From positions 27,775,408-27,839,407 of the forward strand of contig CM050657.1 in NCBI GenBank assembly GCA_027574665.1: a DNA stretch of 64,000 bases. The letters are read 5' to 3'. The stretch's first letter is position 1. Each line of letters begins with the position of its first letter. The position numbers were made by a program, and so were the translations under genes. The stretch comes from Rhynochetos jubatus. Its lineage: Eukaryota > Chordata > Aves > Eurypygiformes > Rhynochetidae. Positions 11,791 to 26,217 of this stretch are shown in pieces. The notes beneath the pieces were generated by a model. The model did not search any database. It saw only the letters and a program-made list of their open reading frames with translations, and was not told where the DNA came from.

Positions 11791-14700
11791 AGTTTCACTA
11801 AGAATATTCAAACTTCATCTACAGAGATAATGAAATCCAACCCAATATAGGCACTGATGCACAAATGCACTTAAGGTCATGAGCAACTTCGAACAAGCAG
11901 TTCATTTCATTAAAGCCAGTGGAGTTAGTCATGGTTTTGAACTTACACACATATATATAGGTCCTGTGCCACCCTAGAACTGCATTTTCTCTGTTGAATT
12001 ATGTGATATAAATCACAATCTCTGCATCTTTTATTCAGAATCCAGTACATTCAGAGTTTAATTAAAGAAATTCTATTTATTTTCATTCCTGGAGGCTCTT
12101 TTTGATAGAGGTACCCCTCAAAATGCAGCAAGATTAATTTCATCCACATTTAAAGTAACAGTTTTAAGAATTTTAAAATTTTTCAGGCCCCAAATCATCC
12201 CTTCTTTTAGAAAGAAATTGAACTCTGTAGCCTCTTGTACAAATTGAAAGGGAAGAATTTTCCTGTTACATGTATTTTTATTTACAACATTATATGCTGT
12301 TTGCTATGGTGGACAGCACGATAAATCAGCTTGGTCTCTGAACTGCAAAAGCTGGTAACCATCCAAAGGACCACAGAAAATGACAAAATTCATTTTAGTT
12401 TATAGACATTTCGACTCATTCCTTATACAGCGAGCAAATAATAAAACTCAGTCTGATAACACATTTTCATGTTTGAGCCTCTCCTAGAGTAAAAAAAATG
12501 CTTCAGAAGGATAAGATGACCAGGAGCACTCTGTATTTCCAAAATTAACTATGAAAGGCAGATTATCTGGGCATGTCTGAAAGCTATGGGTAACCTTTGC
12601 GCTACAAATATCTCATTTCAGAAATGTCATATTCAGTAGGGCTTCCGTAAGGCTATTTTAAGCACTGTGCTTCTTGCTTCTAGATGAGAACTGAAGTTAT
12701 TACAGCCTGCATGTTTTGTTTCACTTGCAGTTTATTAGAGCTAGGTATTTGCTCGGTAGTAGGATTCTATTAAACACGGAGGGTTCCTACCCAAGCAGCA
12801 TAAACTCCATGAAGTCCAGTGTTGTTTGCAAGGATCACCGTGCCTCCAGGTTATCAGCGGTGGTAGTTTGGGTGGGTCTCATGTGAAAACAGAGCCACTA
12901 GCATAGCACCCCGAGCTCCCACAGTCGGGGCAGCCCCTGTAGGGGCAGAGGGCCATGTAGCTGTCACTTGACCTGCCTTCTTCTGATCACCTCCGGTCTG
13001 CTCAAGCTCCCCGCTGACCCTGCAGTCTCTTGTGTTTGTGTGTCTGTCGTAGAAGCACCCACAGAGCTTTGTGGTGCACTTCGACGTGGCTGTAAAAGGA
13101 ACTTGCACTTGGCAGGGCAAAAAGTAGTCCTCACTGTTCTGTTGAGCTTTGGATTGGGCCCCGTGTGCTCTGACATACCCGTGGCAGAGTCTCGAGGCAA
13201 GTTACTGGCTAGAGTTGCACTAAGGAAGCAGTAATCCATGTTGAAAAGCACTTAATTACTCCATGTTTGGAGCAGACAACACGGCAGTATGTGTATCACC
13301 AATATGTCAGCATGGTTTGCTTTTCATAAGAGTTTATGTTCCCAGCAGGCACCGAATGCTTTTTCTGCCTGATAAATGTCAAGTACTTTAAGCAATCTTG
13401 CCTGTTCCTCTCTGGAGATTGCCAAATAATCTCCTTTCATTGGCTATGGGATCATGCCAGGGCTTCTGCATTCATGAACATTTATCCCTGCCAAATGTTG
13501 GTAACACAGAAACTGTACAAACACTCCCTGCTCCTTTCATTAGCTTTGCACAGCCCTGTTCAGTTGCAGGATTCCTGGTGTTTGGTTTTTTTCTCCATTA
13601 TTCTGGGCTGGAGCGGTAGTGTATGATCCGTACTCCATTACTGGGTGTGCTGTAGAGATCAACCCTTGCTATGGAGATGTGTTTCAGAGTAGAAACCTCT
13701 GTTAAATAAACATGATAAGCATCCAACATCATAGCCTTCTTAAAGCTAATTCAGTTTGCCTCCTGAATGCATCGCTGCAGCTGAGGGGAGGTCCCAATAG
13801 GTGCTGAGCAGTTCCTCCGTTCCCAGTCGCAATAAAAAGATCCCCTTGCTATTTACCTTACCCATTTACCCGTGTATTTTCTCTAGGAAGTCTTACAGCA
13901 CCAAATGTTCCTGCTCCGTGTAGCGTATAGGAGGTTCCTCTATTCCTTCGTAAGGTTTACAAAATATTTAAAGCATTTTAAATTTTAGTTTGAAAATCCA
14001 GTTTGTCAAGGAGGAATAAAGATCTCGGTAACATAGCGCCTCCTAGAAATAGATGCTTTAACAAAATAAACGGCGGCTGAGGAAAAAAATGCTTTTAATA
14101 GCAAATGGAAAGTAAATCTTTCACCTTGTCATATTTACCCTGTGTATCATACAGCAAGACTGGGTCATCTGACCTTTTTGTTGATAATGTCACCAAGATC
14201 TTTTAGGCTAATGCTACATATCACGCAAAGGCAGATGAGAATGCCGTGTGCATCACTGCGGTACTTAATTTCAACCCACGCAAAAATGCTTTGCAAGAAT
14301 AGATGGCAGAATGTCAATCGTTTTTCCATGGCATTTCTCATTTCCTTGTCTGTAATGTAATCACTTGTGAATGTTGTATACTCAAACCCCAACACCTAAG
14401 GACAGGTCTAGGCCACGTGGCAGAACCTCATCTGTTGGATAAAAACTGTGAACATGGAAGGAGGGAAGACACAAAAGATGCTATTTCTAGCAATTTCTTT
14501 GAAAACACAGTACTCTTAATCACTTTTAGCTATTTTCAGGCAAAAACTTCAGTTAACACTAGCCTTGAATGACCTCCAGCACAAGAGCAGCTTTTGATTA
14601 CGTTGTGCATCATTAACGTCTTTCCAGATGAAGAGAGGGAAGCGGGGGGATACGGCCGTGAGACAGAGCACGTTCTCAGTGTGACACTTGTGGCACAGGG

Positions 14701-15432
14701 GACGTAGAAGACAGCACAGGGAGCAGGGGTCTGAGGAAGGCAGAGGAGCCGGGAGCATTGGCATCTCAGGTATCCATGGTAGCGTGATGCCCAGGGAACT
14801 GAAGACTGCGAGAAGCCTCTGTATACAACCCCCACAATTTTCAAATGCAGCAAAGTCTGTAATCCTTCAGCCAGCCTAGAGTGCAGGTCCTGGGCAACAT
14901 GTTTAGAAATGATCAGGCAGTCTGTGCCTGTCTCGTGATTTTAATGACACCAATCTTAGGAAGATTGCTTTTGCCAGGGTTGTAAATCAGATTAACAGAG
15001 GTGTGGAGAGAGCACTGAGATCAAGTTTGTGTCGGTAGAATGTATATGAACGTAACATACAAATAACAGACAAAATAGAAGGGAAATAGTGATTTAGCTG
15101 GAAGCAAGGCAAGAAAAATCTGCTGGTATTGTCAAATACATCAGGCATAATATTTTCTGCAAAGCTCAAATGATTCTGGTAGCCTACATCTCATTCCCAA
15201 AAGTCTATTCTAATACATTCAAGAAAATTAATTTGGGTTAATTAAAAAGACAAATTTAAAGTGCATTAGGATATATCCACATAGTGAAAAACTATCAAGC
15301 TAACAAATACTCTTATCCATGGTAGTTTTGCATGTCCCTAGCCTGCTGCAAAGTGGAACATATTAATTGGAACCGTCACAAAAGCATAATATCCTTTTTT
15401 TGACTAATTTTTTTTAATTCTGGCAAGATTTT

Positions 15433-15449
15433 TGTGTGTGTGTGTGTGT
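15433..15449. repeat. (TG)n microsatellite
   Basis: A run of about eight TG dinucleotides. It is too short to be remarkable but may be polymorphic. Confidence 0.8.
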
Positions 15450-16964
15450 TTTGTTGTACCTTAGTTATTCATTAACCTTAAATGCTGTCAATGAAGAGTG
15501 GCCTCATTGCTTCATATGTGTGCACACATATACATCCACAGCTCCTTATTCCTTAACAAAATTGGAATCTCGTTTAACATCTGCCTTTACTGCTATGCCT
15601 TGTAAGAACTGAAGAAAGGTGGGTTACTTAGCAGGTCAAAGTGGGAGTGACAAAGTGATAACGCTCTGTTTGGATGCTCTCCTACTGACCAAATCACGTT
15701 AGCGAGATGCTGTAATGCAGGCGTCTTCCAGCCCCCCGGCAGCATCCTCGCGAACTGGCAAAATACTGCTTTTCAGCTGGCAGAGTCATGCCTCGCTGCT
15801 GGCTTCAGTGATATGTTTGAGGCTCTTTCTAAAAGAGGGTTTTTAACTCCATGAGCACTGTCTGCTTGGTTTAACCTTAGAAATTTGCTGTCTGTTTTCT
15901 GATGGGTCGGCAGAATGTCTGGAAATTTCTCTGGGCACCGAGTCTGCCGTAGCAGGTCTGTAGCTGAGCAGTGCAAGAAGCAGCACAGGAAAGCTGCCAT
16001 TCTACACCAGCCTGTAGTTTAGGATTTGGTTTTAATTGGAAAACTTATTAATGAGGTATCAAGGCTTTCCATGCCAGAACTATTTGCCGTACAGGAATAT
16101 AAAATAGGTTTATTGTATGTGGTAAATTTTGATTCTGAATAAGTTTGTTGAGTCTGCTTAGGATAAAAACTGACTTCACCCAAACATTTAAAGAGACATT
16201 TTATTAATCCCAACATTTAATGAGATGTTCTGTTAACTATTTGTGCAAAGTGAACAAAAATGCCATTTCCACCTCCTCTACTGTTCTGTTCATAAAGGAT
16301 AATTTCTAAGAAACCCTTGACCCCTCATTTCAAACGAATTTCATCACAATGTGTTGATTGGTAACTTCAAGGACAAAATGGTCTATTGTTTCTAGAACTA
16401 ACCTGTTTGGGAAGGATCTGAATCTGTGACATATTTTTTTCCCCCTTGATTTCCGAGGTAAATTATTGGGATTATCCCTGTGGCAAATTTTACAGTATTT
16501 GTATGTTTTCTTTCGCAGTGAGTGGTCAGAGAATTGTGATTTATGCAAGCAGTTTCTATAAATAAAGAGGTCTCAATTCATGAGTGTGTCACTGCAGAGT
16601 TACATCACAGTCATGCCAGTATGAATTTCCAGGATCTTAACTGTTCTCTTGCAGCCATAAGGAGTTCATTTGGATGCTTAGCTCTATGTCTTTGGCAACA
16701 GTTTGGGTCTTTAGGATCCCACAGTGATACTTGTAAAGCATAACATTTAAAAATGGGAAGTATCTATCTTGTCCAAAGAGTTTGGGAGAGTACAAATGTC
16801 TTGGACGAAGGGAAGTGTTGACTAGCTCCTAATAATGGAGTGTCAGCGCATTCTGGGGGAAGATTCGGAGTATTTTGAATTGGGCACTACTTTTTGTAGC
16901 ATTCTATTGATGTAACACCAGAGAAAAGCAGCAGCAGGATGGTCACAGGAAATCCATTCCAGAA

Positions 16965-17020
16965 TTACGACACTGTAACAGAGATTCTATGGTTACGACA
17001 CTGTAACAGAGATTCTATGG
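16965..17020 (+). repeat. Perfect 28-bp tandem duplication beside a splice acceptor
   Basis: Two identical adjacent 28-base units occupy 16965-16992 and 16993-17020. Each begins TTACGACACTGTAAC and ends GATTCTATGG. The array ends 52 bases before the first base of the large NYAP2 exon, so it sits where branch points and upstream pyrimidine elements usually lie. The identity of the two copies suggests a recent duplication. Confidence 0.95.
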
Positions 17021-17032
17021 TTGACAGTGTGA

Positions 17033-18184
<1,152 letters not shown>

Positions 18185-21116
18185 TAATTTTTCCTCATTC
18201 TTCCTTGTATAATAATATCTTTCACTATGTTTTACTAAATCAAATGCTTGCAATAATCAAATACCCCGGAAGTCTGAATTCCTTATGTAAATTTCTTGTA
18301 ACGGGAAGAAAAGTGATTATTGTTAGAATTGCTTTAGTCTTCATACTGTTACATTTTCAAGATTTTCAGGTATACATACTGCACTACAGAGGTACAATTC
18401 ATGGCTTGGTCTTGCGAGAGGAGCCAGTCTTCATTAACTTTTCCTCAGTTGGAAGTGTCCCATGTGAGTTGGGATCTTCCCACCATGTCACATCCTTCCT
18501 TTCTTGATGGGTGCTAAGACACAGTGATTGTTCAAGCAGCTCGTAGCAAAATAACCAAACAGTAGCTGGTTTTTGGCAAGGATCCACCGATCGCCCTTAA
18601 CTTGGCCGGTGATCTCGGTGTGTATGATGACAACCAGAAGTACCAGCTCAAACCATTCCTCTCTTTCCCACTGCCTTCTTCCATACGGTGCCACAGAGTA
18701 TCTCTGTGCTAGCGTGACCGGTTGGTTCCGAATCAATCTGAAAACCATCGTGACCCGTAACACGTTACCCACACAGAGAGAAACGCACAGGAGGAAGTTG
18801 TGTGGGAAAACCTTAAACCAATATTGACTTTTCACATGCTGTATCGTAAAATCGTTCGAAAAAAACCATGTGCATTCAGGTTTACCCAGTGTACACCTAT
18901 TTCTGAGCCGGTGAAATATGGAAACTCCTAATGAAACCCGCAGGAGTCACAGGCTGGGTGAACACAGAGGCAGGCATGAGTCTTTCTGTTGCAAAAACGT
19001 TCCTGCTCAGTGGTGCCAAGGACAGCGTCTTGCCATGGAAGGTAGCCATAACCCCTCCTGTCAGAGTGCAAAGTGGGCTCAGTACGCCCTCTCCTCCAAC
19101 TTCAGTAAAATCAGTTTGTGACTTTGAATTCGTGACACCTGAGGGAACAGCTCTCTGTGGAGAACAGAGCCTTATGCTTGTGTAAGTGCCTTATGATCCC
19201 TGTTTGGCAGCTGTAACATGTTAAACACAGTGTGATAAGCTACGCTGGTTTACACCTGATCAAGGGAGGTGGTTTGGGTTCCCGGCTACCATATTGCTGC
19301 AGGAGACAAGTGAGTTCTGCAGTGCCTTTCTGGTTGTGTCTGTGCTGCTCTGTTACATTATTCACCGCAGTGTGGTCACATTGCTTTGGGTCACGTCTGG
19401 GGGCTCACAGGAACACCCCCCCTGGGTTTTCACGGGCAGAGGTTGCCTGCCTTGCACCTCTGCGACTGAGTGAGTACGGGCAAATGTGTAAGTAGGGAGA
19501 AGCTCGGTGGCAATGGTCTGGGTTGGCATGCAAAGCATTGCTCCTGCTTCATGGACTCCACTGCCCCAGCCTCAGCAGTTTTATTCTTATTTTTCTCTGT
19601 GGAAGTCAGGAATAATGATTCTGAAATCAGAAGGTGGAGGTGAGAATGGAGTTAGCAGGCTACTGAGAATATGAGTTGGTGCAGCAGTTTGCCTTATTTG
19701 CCTTTAGTATTTTTGTGGCCCGCAGTCATAAAGTGTTTCATGAAAGTCTTAGCTCCATGATTCAGTAGGGTTTCACTAAGTGATTACAGTCATAAAAATA
19801 CAATAATGCCGGATTTGTGTGGTGGATGGAAGCAAGTTTTTATCTAAAAGGCAAGATGATTCCTGTAATTGGGAATGATTATGAGGCATGTGATGTGACA
19901 TTTATAAATAATTGCAGGGAAGTGGTAGGGAGATTTTGGCAAAGTGCAGACAATATTGAACATTACTAAACATGCTGCTTATTCATAAATGAGCAGAAGT
20001 CCCCTGTAAACCCCATGCTACACCAGATCTACCTGGTTTTATGCTCACCGATATCGGCAGAAGCACCGGGTGTGCAACCTATAGAAATCCCCGCAGCGAA
20101 TATGGGAAAATTCAGCAAATCTGTGCTGCTGTCTCATATCTTCCTCCAGACAGATATTCTCTCTATTCAACTCAACTGAAATTGAATGCAGACCTTTCAA
20201 GGGACTTTTCACTGACAACTTTAAAATAAATCTTGCCCTGCAGATCTGTGCCAAGAACAGCTTTCTTCGTGGCCTCTCAAGGAGCATTCTGCTTGCTCCT
20301 TAGGAAGTGGAAATGTGCTCCTTATTGGTCACGAATGGTAAGACAAGAGAGAGATGAAATAGAAACTGTGTTCATTTAAGAACAAAACATTCATGTTATA
20401 AATAGACACCAGTGTGGAAATGACTCTGGAGTGCAGCTGTGTTGGGTAAATGAACAGACTGCCCCTCTAATCCGATTGTAATTTGTCTGGTATTTACAGA
20501 ATGACTTAATCCTGCGGGATTACTGCACTGAGCGAGAACCAGGGTTGTGCTCAGATACTACAGAGGTAGAAGACACCCTAAGATTTATAGAAAACACATA
20601 CAGGTCTAGCATTTTATGTCTTGCAATTCTACATTAAAATGATCCACCATAACGAACCTAAATTGGGGGATTTGAATGTAGAATCTGACCAGACTGTCAC
20701 ATTGGCGCGCCGTGATTATGCATAGTGATAGACTGGACTGGCATAGGCTGGACTGATCATACGATCTGTTAAAGAAACCTTGCTCCTGGAAATCACTCTG
20801 GAAGCCTAAGGCACATGTCCAGTTCCGGAGAGCAAATGCATAGCATAGGAGTAACTGGGACTGCTGTGGTTTAATAGCTGTCACTGCAGTGTAATTTGCT
20901 CTCAGCATACAGAAAGATTTCCAGAATGTAGAGGATAATAAACACACACACACAAAAAAGTTATATGACTCTTAAAAAATTGTGATAGTAAACTAAGACT
21001 ATTTGCTTCTAAAACATGAAATTATTCTGAGCACATCTCAAGCAACTTTCTCACTGAATCCTCCAAGACTCAGCCCTCTGTGACTTGTCTGAAGCTCTCT
21101 CTGCCATATGCTAGTC

Positions 21117-21130
21117 AAAAAAAAAAAAAA
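21117..21130. repeat. Poly(A) run (A14)
   Basis: Fourteen consecutive A on the + strand, followed by CCACCCC. No retrocopy body is recognisable upstream, so it is treated as a simple homopolymer. Confidence 0.8.
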
Positions 21131-23237
21131 CCACCCCAACAGCACGATACTAAAATTTATATTCAGCTGAGTGGTTTTGGAAAATATTGCAGCAGTTACA
21201 GAGAAAATTCTCTCTCGTCTTTATTTTTATTACTGCAACTGACTTTGTGGAAATTTGGCATCTGAGTCCAACACAGAATGTGTTGGCTTTTAAATTTTGG
21301 CATTTTTGAGTGGTTTTCTTTTTGAGGAGAGGGACTGCACAAACCTTATTTTGAGTCAACAGCTTTAATATACAAACAAAGGTGCCCTTGTGACCTTTCT
21401 GTATTCTTTTCTTTACTCTTCTGCCATTTTTCCTTTTTATCCCCCTTCATTTTAGCCCTATAGTGTTCACTGGAATTGCATTAGTGGGAAATTGGGATAA
21501 ATCAGTGATCCTGAGGAAACAGTCACCTCAGGGCCATGTTTTCCAAGGATCTAACCTTCCGTTGAAGCCCCAGACGTGTTGCTAGATGCACTCAGAATCC
21601 ACTGGCTGCAACTGTGATGTGTTTATCTGGATTTTATAAGCAGCTCCCTTCTTGTGTTGTGTTCTTTTAAAAATCCTCCTGTGTGCTGTTAGCATCTTAA
21701 ATGTGCATTACAGCACAGTTTTGAAGGTGGGGAGAAAAGAATAAAGAAAAAAGAATGTATGGCCAAATCAGAAATGAAAAAATGGGTGGCAGATGATCAC
21801 AAAAAAAGGCAGAAAGATGGAGAGAACCCCTACGGAAAACTGAAGAAAGATGTAGAGCATGAAAAATGTGAAAGAGTGAAAAGAGAGATGTTATTAATTG
21901 TCATTGACTTTTTTAACCCTTCCTGCTTTTGTGTGGGATGACATGGTAGTGTGCCCTAAGCGCTGGCAGACCCATGTGAAGAGGTTAGAGGGAAGCTGTG
22001 TAAAGGGCACTATCACTGCCTGCTGTCCCTGGGCTGCTGCACTGGGTTCTTCTCCAACACAGCTGGAAGGTGTTTAAGCGTGACCACTCAATCCAGCTGT
22101 GGTAAATGGCACATTCCCTTTGCTTTTAGCATATGCACTGAGTGTCTGTGTTACCCAAGTCCTTCAGTAAAGAGGGAATTAAGGAAGGAGGGAATGATCT
22201 TCAGGATTTCTGGAGCTTTTTTTCCTGCCTTTTCTGCACCATAGAAACATGTTGTGCTCTGTGAAAATACAGAACGGAAGCCATGTGCCTGTAGGCATGT
22301 CCACATCCTAAAAAGCCAAGCAGAGAAGCTGCTGGTGTGCACCTGAACTGCATGCACGTCAGGGCAGCATGTTTTTTCTGGGCGAACAGGTCCTGTAAAC
22401 CCTCGCCAAGACCAGCCTTTCCTGTCTGTGTACTGGTTGTTTCCAATTGCAAAGGCTTCAGTTTCCTCACAATTTCCTAGGAGATTTGTGCCTGTTTTGA
22501 GCAAGTGTTGCAAATATATATCCTAATGAACTGCACAACATAACCGTTACCTCTGCTGTGTGCCCTGACTCTGTTCACGAGTTGTGAGATCGGGACACGG
22601 GATGTGCAGCAGCTCATTGCTCTTTCCCTCAGCTGCTCTGCAGGGCTTCGTGGCTGCTTTGGCTTTTGCCTGTGAAGAGTTTCACTCTTCACCTTCTAGT
22701 CACATATAGGGAGGACATTTGTAAACGTGCTACTTGGAAATGCAGTGAAAGTGATTGAAATTAGCATAATTATTAGCGGTACCCACTGCATTAGGAATCT
22801 AAAACATTTTATTATAAGCTGTCAACGTGTGGAAAGAGTGCAGAAGTCACTCAACTTGTTCAAAAGGAGTTCATGCTGATGTCAGGCAGCTGACACCCTC
22901 CCATGAAGAAACCGTAGAGTTAGAGTGGAGAATTTTACTTTTTTTTTAATGCTGGTGTTTTCCAGGGAGCTAGAAAGCAGCTTTGGGTTCCCTGTTAAGA
23001 CAGAACAGTATGTTGAAAAAGAGAGTTTGGGGAATGAGTCAAGTGAAAATTCACCCAACATGTTTTGTTGCTTAACCTCCACCCCTGTGCATTAAACGCA
23101 GGATGAGGGATGTAGACAGACACAGCAGGATTTCAGTCTAGGGGTTTCTAATGAGTTAGGATGAAAAATGCTGGCCTAAGGAAGGTGGACTTGGTATGCC
23201 ATTGAACTGTGCATACCTTCTGGTATGGATAACTGCT

Positions 23238-24256
23238 CGGCCTCTGGTATTCTGAGTGGAGAGCAGTGACGAGCGGCGTTCCACAGGGGCCGGTGTTGGG
23301 ACTGGTCCTGTTTAACATCTTTGTCAGTGACATGGATGATGGCATCGAGTGCACCCTCAGCAACTTTGCTGACAACACCAAGCTGTGTGGTGCGGTGACA
23401 TGCTGGAGGGAAGGGATGGCATCCAGAGGGACCTGGACAGGCTGGAGAGGCGGGCCTGTGCCAACCTCATGGAGTTCAACAAGGCCCAGTGCAAGGTCCT
23501 GCACCTGGGTCAAGGCAATCCCAAACACAAGCACAGGCTGGGTGGAGAATGGATCGAGAGCAGCCCTGAGGAGAAGGACTTGGGAGTACTGGGGGATGAG
23601 AAGCTGAACATGAGCCGGCCGTGTGTGCTGGCAGCCCAGAAAGCCAACCGGATCCTGGGCTGTATCCAGAGCAGCGTGGCCAGCAGGGCAAGGGAGGGGA
23701 TTCTCCCCCTCTGCTCTGCTCTCAAGAGACCCCACCTGGAGAGCTGCGTCCAGCTGTGGAGCCCTCAGGTTAAGAAGGATATCGACTAGTTGGAATGAGT
23801 CCAGAGGAGGCCAGGGAGATGCTCAGAGGGCTGGAGCTCCTCTGCTATGAGGACAGGCTGAGAGAAGTTGGGCTTGTTCAACCTGGAGAAGAGAAGGCTC
23901 TGGGGAGACCTTACAGCACCTTCCCATACCTGAAGGGGGCCTACAATGCAGCTGGGGGGTGGGGGACTTTTTACAAGGTGCTGTAGTGACAGGACAAGGG
24001 GTAACAGGTTTAAACTGAAAGCGGGGAGATTTAGATATGAGGAAGAAATTCTTCACAGAGAGGGTGGGGAGGCACTGGGACAGGTTGCCCAGAGATGCTG
24101 TGGATGCCCCATCCCTGGCAGTGTCCAAGGCCAGGCTGGATGAGGCTTGGAGCAACCTGGTCTAGTGGAGGGTGTTCCTGCCCATGGCAGGGGGTTGGAA
24201 CTGGGTGATCTTTAAGGTCCCTTCCAACCCAAACCATTCTGTGATTCTATGATTCT
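23238..24256 (+). mobile_element. CR1 LINE with decayed reverse-transcriptase fragment
   Basis: This CR1 copy of about 1 kb, 5'-truncated and in the NYAP2 sense direction, retains the 3' half of ORF2. The frame starting near 23266 reads [17 protein letters not shown] and then FADNTKL (FADN at 23365-23376). The usual FADD/YADD catalytic pair is changed to D-N, which should abolish polymerase activity. The coding frame shifts near 23400 and again near 23790, where a TAG interrupts the sequence after KKDID, and continues in two other frames to about 23986. It ends in the octamers ATTCTGTG (24236-24243) and ATTCTATG (24244-24251) plus ATTCT. It is dead. The long antisense frame at 23148-23735 is a shadow of this element. 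Confidence 0.95.
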
Positions 24257-26204
24257 GAAGAGGAAGAGCTTGCCGGCAAGACTAGGCTGGCCATAAAGAG
24301 TATTATAGCTAATCCACCCCACACCATTGCTCAACTACTGCATAGCTGAGAGTCAGTATCAGAGACAGAAATTTGGAATCCTATGTCATTTATAACCTCT
24401 ATAACAGCTCTATAGAAATAATACTGCATCCCTGAAGTTAGTCCTGAACCTTTGAGCCAGAGCTGTAGTGGCTTCTCCATCACATGTGAAGCTCTGGTTC
24501 ACTGGAAGTTAGCTTTTCTAGTCTGGTGGCCCATGATATGTATGAGATTAGACAAGGTGATCAGAGCAGTCGCGTCTCTCGTTTGAAAGTCCTGAAAGTA
24601 GATCTGAAAGAAAAGACTTGGAGGAGGGAGCAGGAGGAAGCCAGAGGAAATGGAATAGAGGGTAACACCGGCTTTGAAGAGAATGATGCTCATTCACCAC
24701 TGGAAGGATGTGGCCTTACCGCAGTTAATTCCATTTAGCTAAAGCCTGACGAAGGCTCTGTCCTTGCCTGGCAATTACCATCTATCGAAACATAAACAAG
24801 CTGAGGAGTTGCAGCATCAGGGTGACTTTCTTCAAGTGCTCGCTTGTGAGTGCATATTCAGGGCCAGAGCTGTGCACGCAGTGGCCATGGGCTGTCTGGT
24901 CTGCTGGTGTCAGGTCTCTCAATCTCTACCCTTCAGCAGGCACCTGCCCGTTGGCGTGAGTGTGCGAGGTTGTGAGACAGAGCTGAAAATGACTGAAGTG
25001 TAAATGTGGGAATGACCAGATGTGGTCAGCATCCTTCAGGAACCAAGCGTCTGAGAAACAACAAGGTTCATTTTGCAGTTGAGTGGTCTTGAGTGCTGCT
25101 TCAGCCATACCTGTTCTTAGTCCTTCACCGCTAATCCTTAGATCCCCTAGCAAAAGGAGGTGAGCACTGGGCTGCATATTTTGATTCAGACCAGTCAGCC
25201 CGGCCAGCTGGGCCACTTGTTGGAGCTGACATGTGTTCCCCACTTAACAATCACAGGAAATAATTGGAAAGAAAACCATAACGTGACAGTCCAGTCATTC
25301 AGCTGAGCATGCAAAAGGCAGGCAAACAACCTCTCACCTAGGTTTACTCTAGGTGGGAAAGGGCGAGCTGGGAAGCAAAAGTACAAAGAAAGAATGCGTA
25401 AAAGGATGCACAGCAGCTGGGAGGCAGCTTGGGTGTCTCTGGGTGCTAACCCCCAGCTGTAGCTATGCCACCGCTGCCCCTTTTCGCATTGTGTGCCAGT
25501 AATTCAGCTCTTTCTCGGCACCAGTGCCAGGCTGGAGAACTTGTTTTGAATGGATAAATGAGTGGGTACCGGTTCCTTGATTGAAATGCACGCTATGTCG
25601 CTTCTTGTCTTGCTGCTTCCACACAAAAGTGAATATCTCTATTTTAAGGGCATTTAGTTGTTCGAGACACTAATGGGTGGGATGTCCCCTCCATTTTTAA
25701 GATGAAGGAATGTCTTTGTTACATGCAGCTATTAAAACAGAAAACATGCGTTTTGAGATGATATGCAATGGTTTTGCTAATTGGTACCACGACATTGTCT
25801 CCTCTTCTAATTCAGCAATTTAGGCTCACCAGAAAATCAGGTCCTTCTGGGATTGTGACGGTATACAGGAGCATTGAAGAAGACATAATTTCATAAATAA
25901 TTGCTCAGGTTTTTCTGGAAACAGCTGCTGTTTCTGAGTGCTGTATAGGGATTTATTTATTCCTTCTGTTTATATTACTTGGCTGCTTGATAGAATTTCT
26001 GGTTAGCAATTTAATCAACATTTCTTTTCATGAAGAAATAAACTTGTGAGGGATAAAAAAGAAAAATTAATAAAGATAAAGCTATTCTCTTTGTGTTAGA
26101 TTTTATGTAGAAGACAGTTTCAGGTAAAGGACTGAAAAAGAGACTTTATCTTCAGGTTTAATGTACAAAATGATGTGAATTGTCTGAAAGTTGTTAAAGA
26201 TAAA

Positions 26205-26217
26205 GGGGGGGGGGGGG
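26205..26217. repeat. Poly(G) run (G13)
   Basis: Thirteen consecutive G on the + strand in AT-rich intron. It is a homopolymer prone to length error and to G-quadruplex-type stacking. Confidence 0.85.

Noticed and set aside
21759-21941. 60-codon lysine/glutamate-rich frame
   Set aside because: It arises from purine-rich intron sequence. The charge-rich composition is explained by base bias.
23148-23735. 195-codon frame on the minus strand
   Set aside because: It is the antisense shadow of the CR1 reverse-transcriptase fragment on the + strand.
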